Part shown: in pieces, positions 57,337-64,000 of the stretch
Layout: the number at the start of each line of letters is the position of its first letter
Position numbering within the stretch: position 1 is the first letter of the stretch
Source of the DNA: Nicotiana tabacum
Lineage: Eukaryota; Streptophyta; Magnoliopsida; Solanales; Solanaceae
Direction of reading: 5' to 3'
Assembly (NCBI RefSeq): GCF_000715075.1
Contig: NC_134087.1
Span: 187,891,276-187,955,275 of the forward strand
Length of the DNA stretch: 64,000 nucleotides
Made by a program: the position numbers and the translations under genes
The notes under the pieces: model-generated
What the model was told of the DNA's origin: nothing
Databases searched by the model: none
The model's input: the letters and a program-made list of their open reading frames with translations, nothing else

Positions 57337-58599
57337 TATATTAAAGCGTGTGGACCATCACTTAAAAAAGCATCAGCAACAACATGTGAATCATAGGAAA
57401 TTTTAATAATACCATTATTTTGTTGAAATGAATAACCAGCTTTGTCCAAAAGGGAAACCGAAACTAATTTATGTCTTATAGACGGTACAAAAACAATATT
57501 TTTTAAACGAATACTAGAATTATTCTTAAAAGGTAAAATAGATATCCCTATAAACTCTACTTTTGCTTTGAGTCCATTGCCCAAAACAACACTGGCTTCA
57601 TCCTCTTTTGGCTTCCGTCTGCTTACTAGGTCCTGCAAGTCATTGGTTACATGAACAGTTGCACCACTATCCAACCACCAGGAATTTAAAGGAACATGAA
57701 CAAGACTAGTTTCAAAGCAGACAAAAGCCAAAGGATTACTTGATTTCTTTTTCAGAGAACAACCAGCTTTCTTATGAACTACTTGTTTGCAATCCCAGCA
57801 CTTGATTTCTTTCTTAATTATAGCTTGAGGACCAAGAGAATTATGAGACTGACCTTGATTAACACCAGGCTTATTAGTATGACCACTATTACCACCTGGA
57901 TGATGAGAATGACCATGTTTCTTTTTGTGAAATTTGGGTCCACCTTTTCTTTTATAAGAGGGATAATCAGCTGATCTAACGAACTAACAAAGTTCACCAC
58001 ACCCTCAACTTTCTCCTTTTGGATCCTCCCTTCCTCTACCACACAAATAGTAATAAGCTCATCAACACTCCACTTATCCTTTTGTGCATTATAGGTTGTC
58101 TTAAGTTGGTTAAAATGCTCAGGAAGGGACCTTACAGATTGGTGAATAAGAAAATCATCGGTAATGGTTATACCTAAACTGTTCAATTTGGTAGCAATGT
58201 TAACCAATTTCATAATGTGATCACGAACACTACCTGCAAAGTCATACTTTATGGTAGACAAGGAATCAATTAGGCAATCTATCTCAGCTTTATCAGATTC
58301 TAGGAATTTCTGTCTAATGACACTCAAGAAATCTTTTGCATTTCCATTATCCTTAATTGCACCTTTTATGTGATCAGAAATGGATCTCTTCATGATCATA
58401 AGACTCAATTTGTTAGCCTTCATCCATTTTTCATACTTAGCCTTTTCATCAGCGGTGCTAGTAGTTGTAGGTTCAGCAGGTTTCTGTTCAGTCAAGCAAA
58501 GTCCAGGTCCATCAGACCTAACACTATTTCAGCATCCCGTTTCCATTTCTTGCAGTTGTTACTGGTCAAAGTTTCAATGGAATTCAACTGAGTAGTCAT
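57333..58599 (-). pseudogene. Copia gag and protease, broken
   Basis: Gag begins at an ATG at 58599 (MTTQLNSIETLTSNN). After a frame change near 58490 it continues as a UBN2-type capsid region (SLMIMKRSISDHIKGAI, QSVRSLPEHFNQLKTTY). The zinc knuckle near 57790 reads CWDCKQVVHKKAGC with the normal Cys-His spacing. The protease starts at 57731 with WWLDSGATVHVTND and includes HKLVSVSLLDKAGY. Frame changes occur near 58490, 57960 and 57740. Confidence 0.83.
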
Positions 58600-59830
58600 A
58601 TTGCTAACAGCTGTATAAGCAAACAATACAAAATTAGATAAAATTATGGGAAGGAATATATAAATCAAAAGAGTCAAAGACATCTATTACACCCTCATTT
58701 GGGTAGAAGATGCAATTGTCTCCCCTTTTTTTAAAAAAAATAAATAAGGAGTCCAAGGCATTCATTGCATCCTTACCTTTAGGCAAGAGATACAAAACCT
58801 TCCCTTTATTGTCCAAGAGTACAAGGCATACATTGTGTCATTCCTTTAGGTAAGAGACACAAAACCTCCTCTTACAACAACTTATCCTTAGCATTAATTT
58901 AGGGTCATTAGAATCAAAAGAAAAATCTCCAACACTAGTGTACACTTGTAAAGGATAATTTGGACATGGTACATTGAGAATATTTTAATGACTCAAATAA
59001 ACAGACCACGTTGGTGGAAACTATCTATTAATCATAACTCTCAATCCATGTATTAAATGATCTCACATGTATGTAGTATTAAGAACTTTTCAGTGACTCA
59101 AAATAAATAGACCACTTTGGTGACACTATTTATTAATCACAGTTTCTTAATTATGCACATCAATACATGTGATAAAATAACACCCATATAATTTAAGCCT
59201 TTCTATCTAGTTATTAATTCCATTCTCCGACTAAAATTATCATAAAGGTTTCCAGCAATAACTTAAGTACTACTTTTGCAGTAGGCTAAAAAGGCATAAA
59301 CAAATTCGTAATTATCAAATACAACCAAGGTTTTTTTGATCAACTAATGAATAAAAAATTGATAAACATAAATCAGGACACAAATCCAACAGTGACGCTT
59401 CAACCAAGGTACTCAATCAATTCTGAGTAGCCACTTTAATTATTTATGTTTGATATATCGCCATAACATAGAAATTTTAACTTAAAAAATAACCATATAG
59501 ATTTATGAGCCACAAACGTTAATATCATAACTAATGGAAGTACATCTCTTTAAAACTTAACAAAAATGTAGCAGCCAGAAACCTTTTTTTTACAGATGCC
59601 GCCGCCAACAGCAAATATCAAGGTTTTACAAAAATTTGTTATTATATTTTATATATAAAAGTCAATCACAACTTCCAGCATATTCAATCAAACACAGCCG
59701 CTAAATACAGATGAATTAATTGTTTTGGCGAGAAACAGTGTCGAACCGTTGTCGTCTAAAATTTTTACGATAGTTCTTTTCGTTTTAAAACTCAAGATTA
59801 TATCTTGATCTTAATCTCGAAATTATGATG
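58600..59830 (-). other. Copia leader region with duplicated segments
   Basis: About 1.2 kb between primer site and gag with no coding capacity. Two imperfect duplications are visible. One is TTTAGGCAAGAGATACAAAACC / TTTAGGTAAGAGACACAAAACC-like sequence near 58780 and 58850. The other is GACTCAAATAAACAGACCAC at 58990 against GACTCAAAATAAATAGACCAC at 59096, with the following 70 bp also related. Confidence 0.6.
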
Positions 59831-59842
59831 GCTCTGATACCA
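59831..59842 (-). promoter_or_regulatory. Primer binding site, initiator-Met tRNA
   Basis: TGGTATCAGAGC on the minus strand, 2 bases inside the 5' LTR end. This is the common primer site of plant copia elements. Confidence 0.9.
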
Positions 59843-59844
59843 AC

Positions 59845-60284
59845 TGTAAGATAATTAATTCGCAGCCATCGCAGAGATTAAGACACAATCATACATATAT
59901 TAAATTATAATCTTGCGTTAGAGTCTAAGGAAGCGTACCGGTAAACTCCATCGATTCAGCAGCAATAGCAAACAACGATTAAGCCTGAGACCAACTTTCA
60001 CGATCCACTAGCTACGCGCTCTCACAGCCCGGAGAACTTGACTGATGAGACGTCTACCGTTACCACGTATTCAAGAGGCAGAATACGCTAGGGTTTTCTA
60101 ATAGCTAGGGAAAGGGGGTTGAGCTCTATTTATAAAGAGTGTCTACCCATCACAGGCCAATAGTTATTGGGTCTCACTTATCCACACACAATATTTAATA
60201 TTCGGCCCTTTATTTATCCACCACTTAGGCCACGTCACTATCCTTTCAAGCTATAACGAATTAACGTAAGTCCAAATTCCAACG
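59845..60284 (-). repeat. 5' LTR of the copia element
   Basis: Pair of 53474-53916. Its outermost base is G at 60284 where the partner has A. Confidence 0.88.
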
Positions 60285-60325
60285 GACTGTTGCCATTGAA
60301 TTCACAAGATTAAGAATGTAACTAG

Positions 60326-60863
60326 CTAGTCATGTGTGGGCAAAACCTCAGCTCTAAAAAACGGACATGCATTCTTTTGCTGCAGCCACTTGTTGACGCA
60401 GCCAACATGAAACTCATGGCCACATTGAAGTTTGCCAATAGTGTCTTCATCTTGATACTCACATAAACATATCGCACATGTTTCTTGTTCCTCGTCGTCA
60501 TCTATATCCATTACAGAAGCATAATAAGTTCTTGTTTCAATCTCGAACTTCTCCTCTTCTTCTTCTTCTACTATTTCTTCATCCTCGAACTCCTCCTCCT
60601 CCTCCTCCTCCTCCTCTTCTTCTTCTTCTTCTTCTTCGTGTGCGGGCAAAACTTCAGCATTGCAAAACGGACAATCACTCCTCCTTCTCCTTAGTCGCTC
60701 ATCGAAGCAATCTAAATGAAACACATCTCCACATGGAAGTGTCAATAATGAATCTCCATTCTGAATTTCAAAAGCAGCAGATGAAACAAGCAGCTTGTTC
60801 CTCGCCATCATCTATATCCATATCAGGATCATAGTAAGTTGTTATTTTCCAATATTCAAACAT
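60326..60863 (-). pseudogene. Tandem RING-H2 protein gene, probably decayed
   Basis: RING-H2 proteins act as ubiquitin ligases. Read on the minus strand, the gene has two related units. Unit 1 starts at an ATG at 60863 (MFEYWKITTYYDPDMDIDD, then ACFIC). It changes frame near 60785 and continues LLTLPCGDVFHLDCFDERL and DCPFCNAEVLPAHE. A poly-Glu run follows, then unit 2: TYYASVMDIDDDEEQ, CAICLCEYQDEDTIGKLQCG, HEFHVGCVNKWL and ACPFFRAEVLPTHD. Unit 1 has Asp where the first His ligand is expected, and unit 2 has Phe where the last Cys ligand is expected. The open frame (60811-60326, 161 codons) starts after the frame change. The copia element inserted 40 bp beyond the stop. It could still be expressed as a truncated protein. 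Confidence 0.65.
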
Positions 60864-61959
60864 GTTGGTATCATTAGATATATTCCACTTGTTTGATCAT
60901 GTGGAACATCAGATTGTTGTTATTTCATTCCTTTGCAAGTGAAAAACACCATTTGGGAATGTACGAGTAGCAAAGTAGGGACGTCAGTGATGATCTTGAG
61001 ACATATTTCTTGGAAAAATAATTCTAAAGTTTTGTTAGGTTTGAGAAAAAATACAAGGAATTTTAGAAAGTTGGAATGTAATGATAGTATCTATCGTATT
61101 TATAGGACAAAGGAAGTTTTAGCGAATTTGATAGGGAATAGGATTCGGGAACTTTTGTTTCGTAAAATTCTTGTTTCTTAAAAATTTTGTTTCCTTTCTA
61201 GCTTTCGCCCCGCGTTTCCTTTCCCTAACATGCTAGGAGTAGGATTTAGTTAAACGAAATTGATAAAATGATTCAAAATTTACCACTAAATATTACTATT
61301 AAGCTTTTCATTAATTTAATTAAAATATAAAAAATCACAAAACACATAATTTTTCTTAATCAATATTAATATAGGTAAGTGAGAGCACGTTTTCAATGTA
61401 TTATAATTTCTTATATCAAGTATCTTCTATTTCTTTTTTTGAAATAATTAATCTCATTTTCTCTGTTTTGGAATATATATATATATATAACTTTATTATA
61501 ATTGTAGTTAAATGGTTTTGTGGCTAATTACAATTTTTTCTTTAGTTTTAACTTCTATGACTGTATCTCTATTTTTTATTTACACATGGGAGATTTACTT
61601 TTATACATAAGAAATTTATCTTTTACACATAAGAGATCTATCTTTTATAAATAAGAGATCTAAAAATAATAATTTCTTAATTTTAAAAAAAAGCCATGAA
61701 GGCCCATTTCATGTATTTTATTAAAGAGTGTAAGCATAAAACTCAGCTTGAATATGATGGAGATGGAGCTAAAAGGTAAATGTGCCGTTATGTTCTTTTG
61801 GTTAAATTGGAAGTGACTGAAAAGCGATGTGAGAAAAATTCTTGGATTTACTACTAATTAGTTTCTTCTGGGAAGATTGTGAAGGAAATGTATTACAAGC
61901 AGCCAAGCAGGCAATGTACGTATTATGTTCTTTTTTCCTCAATTTTCAGTTTTATTGCT
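60864..61959. other. AT-rich intergenic stretch
   Basis: No supported gene. A minor plus-strand frame (60933-61181) has no recognisable features. Confidence 0.5.
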
Positions 61960-62337
61960 CACTACAAGAAAGTAAGGATACGACGACATTTATTTAGTGA
62001 CATTTAAAATAAATATCGGAAAAAAATAAATTTCTCGACATTTATGACAAAATATCGTTAAAGTAACAACATTTTGACAAAATATAATAAAAATAACGAT
62101 ATTTGTAACAAAATATAGTAAAAATAACGATATTTGAATCAAAGTGTTGTAAAAATAATGATATTTGATACAAAATGTCGTAAAAACAATGATATTTTGT
62201 ATCAAATGTCATTAAAACAATAACATTTGATACAAAATATCAAAAAGATTGTGACGTTTATTTTAGATGTCATATTATTAGTCGTTAAATTGCCAACGTT
62301 TACATTAATGTTGGGAATTTTCCTATATTTTCTAGTG
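61960..62337. mobile_element. Miniature CACTA element
   Basis: Starts CACTACAAGAAAG at 61960 and ends TTTTCTAGTG at 62337. The inner part is made of repeated CGATATTTG, TCAAATGTC and ACAAAATATCG motifs in both directions, as in the subterminal regions of CACTA elements. The 3-bp flanks (GCT and GTA) do not match, so the duplication is lost or the right end is misplaced. It is non-coding. Confidence 0.6.
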
Positions 62338-63339
62338 GTAAATCATTCTTTGTCTAACAGCAAAAAGTTATTATTTTTATTTTAATACTATATTTTTTAA
62401 TATTGTGATTAGTACGCATAGAATAGATGAGTTCTCTTATTGTTAATCAATATTTTAAAAGGCTTTTCAGGACTCGCCGGCCTTTGGGCGTGTCACTTGT
62501 AAAATGGCATGAGGTTCATGTGTATAATTTAGTTTTGTGAGGCTTACGTTCCAAGTGCCTAATTGTGCACTATTGTTCAATGCTTGGATGACCAAATAAT
62601 TCCTATGCAAATTATGCGTTAAATTTCTTAATTATTAATATTATTGACGCTCAAGTATACTTTGACAAATGAATGATAAAGGTCTATTGATATTTTTTAA
62701 CAAGATGAAGATTGAGATTAACTCAAATAACAAAGTCATGAGTATTCCATATTTTCTAAGTGAGAACATCATAGTGAATATTATTTGAACATTTCTTCTG
62801 AAAATAGACATATATACGAAATATATATCTTCACTTATAATTGGTATCCATTTCATAGTTTTGTGTCTCTAAAAATATTAGACTTTTATTATTTTATAAT
62901 TTGAAAGTAATTATGTATTTATTTATGAAGGAGTAAAATTTTAAATTACTATAATTTAATTTATTGATTATTATTTACTTTTAGAAAGGTAATTGTGTAT
63001 AGTTGATAATATTCTTAAAATATTTATTATTTATTTAAAATTTAAGATATTATATTTGATTTGTATCTCACAATAATTTTAACACCATTGCATTATTTAT
63101 ACTTGCAAAAACATGTTAGATATTTTATTTTTTATGAGTTTTTTTAATCTTTTTAAACTTTTAATGTACTTTCTATTGTTATAATTATTATACTATTTTG
63201 TAAATTAAAAAAAAATGTTACATTTAGTCAATAATATTACTAGTACTTGTTAAAAGTTGAATTTAAAAATAAAGTAAACAAAATTAAAACAATCTATAAA
63301 AGGAGACCAAAAGTCAGCGAATTGGTAAGACCCTATGAT
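62338..63339. other. AT-rich intergenic stretch
   Basis: Nothing recognised. A short GC-richer part near 62465-62590 (GCCTTTGGGCGTG, GTGAGGCTTACG) may be a fragment of an old repeat. Confidence 0.5.
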
Positions 63340-64000
63340 AAACCAAAAGGTCATCACTTATTTTAGAAATATATTCTGTGTTCTGAGGCCTTAAAACTTC
63401 CTTTTTGCCTCACCTCGATTTTCGTACGCAGTCCGGGCGTGTATCCTGAAAGCCATTATGTGAAAATCTGTGAAAAATGGTGAATTTTGTTTTTAAAATG
63501 AATTTAAATTGACTTCGGTCAATATTTTAGGTAAACGGACCCGGACCCGTGATTTGACGGTCCAGGAGGATCCGTAGGAAAATATGGGACTTGGGCGTAT
63601 GCCCAGAATCGAATTCCGAAGTCCCAAGCCCGAGAAATAAATTTTTAAAGAAAATTATTTTCTGGAATATATATGAGTTTTTGGAAATGAAATATGTTTG
63701 AATTTGATGGTATCGGGCCCGTACTTTGATTCCGGAGCCCGGTACAGGTCTTATATGTGATTTAAGTTGAGCCTGTGAAATTTGGTAAGAAACGGAGGTC
63801 ATATGACGTGATTCAGAACCTTAGTTGTAAAATTTGAAACTTTGAAAGTTCTTGAGATTTTCTTTAATTTTGATACTAAATTCATAGTTGTTGATGTTAT
63901 TTTGATGATTTGATTGTACGAGCAAGTCCGTATGATATTTTTAGGCTAGTGTGCATGTTTGGTTTGGAGCTCCGAGGGATCGGGTGAGTTTTGGATAGAC
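63340..64000 (+). mobile_element. R1 repeat, second copy, cut by the window edge
   Basis: Co-linear with 9149-9830: both run from CCAAAAGGTCATC through GGTCAATATTTT, GAGAAATAAATTTTTAAAGA and TGGAGCTCCGAGGG to GTTTTGGATAG-like sequence. This copy is not interrupted by an Athila LTR on its left, so it can show the real 5' boundary of R1. Confidence 0.75.

Larger units (their letters stand above)
53474..60284 (-). mobile_element. Ty1/copia retrotransposon, structurally complete
   Basis: LTRs at 53474-53916 (443 bp) and 59845-60284 (440 bp) start TGTAAGATAATT. GACTA on the left (53469-53473) and GACTG on the right (60285-60289) fit a 5-bp duplication with one change. The coding direction is minus: an initiator-Met primer site next to the right LTR, then a long leader, gag, protease, integrase, RT and RNase H, and a purine tract next to the left LTR. 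Integrase before RT defines Ty1/copia. The motifs resemble the Tork/Tnt1 group. The last base of the right LTR is G where the left copy has A. Pol is broken in several places. Confidence 0.9.

Noticed and set aside
60478..60834. Plus-strand Leu/Phe-rich frames
   Set aside because: They are the complement of the poly-Glu run of the RING gene.

Overview
The window is nuclear DNA of a flowering plant, most likely a large-genome member of the Solanaceae (a Nicotiana-like genome is the best guess). This rests on three things: spliced nuclear genes with plant-type introns, a mass of nested plant transposable elements, and SINE 3' ends of the Solanaceae TS/SolS type that finish in TTG repeats. No bacterial or organellar genes were seen.

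Layout. 1-9146: the 3' part of an Athila-like Ty3/gypsy element (pol remnant, an internal promoter-like block, a decayed 3' ORF, PPT, 3' LTR). 9147-11850: an LTR-like repeat, here called R1; a second R1 copy runs off the right edge (63340-64000). 13911-20688: a 2.4-kb solo LTR with a 5-bp target duplication, split by a 4.4-kb hAT transposon with a perfect 8-bp duplication. 21177-27061: a nearly full-length, decayed L1-type LINE. 27350-28664: an RNase H-like pseudogene, a TRIM remnant and a LINE tail. 29343-31975: an intact two-exon gene for a membrane-anchored coiled-coil protein. 32865-33479: a MITE nested inside a MITE. 35027-37310 (minus): a small three-exon gene for a probable mitochondrial inner-membrane protein. 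37480-37953: a foldback MITE just upstream of that gene. 39595-50582 (minus): a complete Tat-lineage gypsy element with two RNase H domains, a tRNA-Glu primer site and a spliced antisense ORF. 50588-52886: SINE and hAT-MITE debris around a TPR pseudogene. 53474-60284 (minus): a complete but decayed Ty1/copia element. 60326-60863 (minus): a tandem-RING gene, probably decayed. 61960-62337: a miniature CACTA element.

Only the coiled-coil gene and the mitochondrial gene look like functional host genes; they are convergent and sit in the one stretch with few large insertions. The rest is layered insertion history that can be ordered from target duplications. The most unusual signal is an array of GC-rich palindromes (GCGG-N-CCGC cores, often paired about 12 bp apart) directly upstream of a TATA box. 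It appears in three unrelated LTR families and again inside the Athila element, ahead of its 3' ORF. That 3' ORF keeps a single reading frame for about 665 codons and is broken only by stops that fit C-to-T decay.
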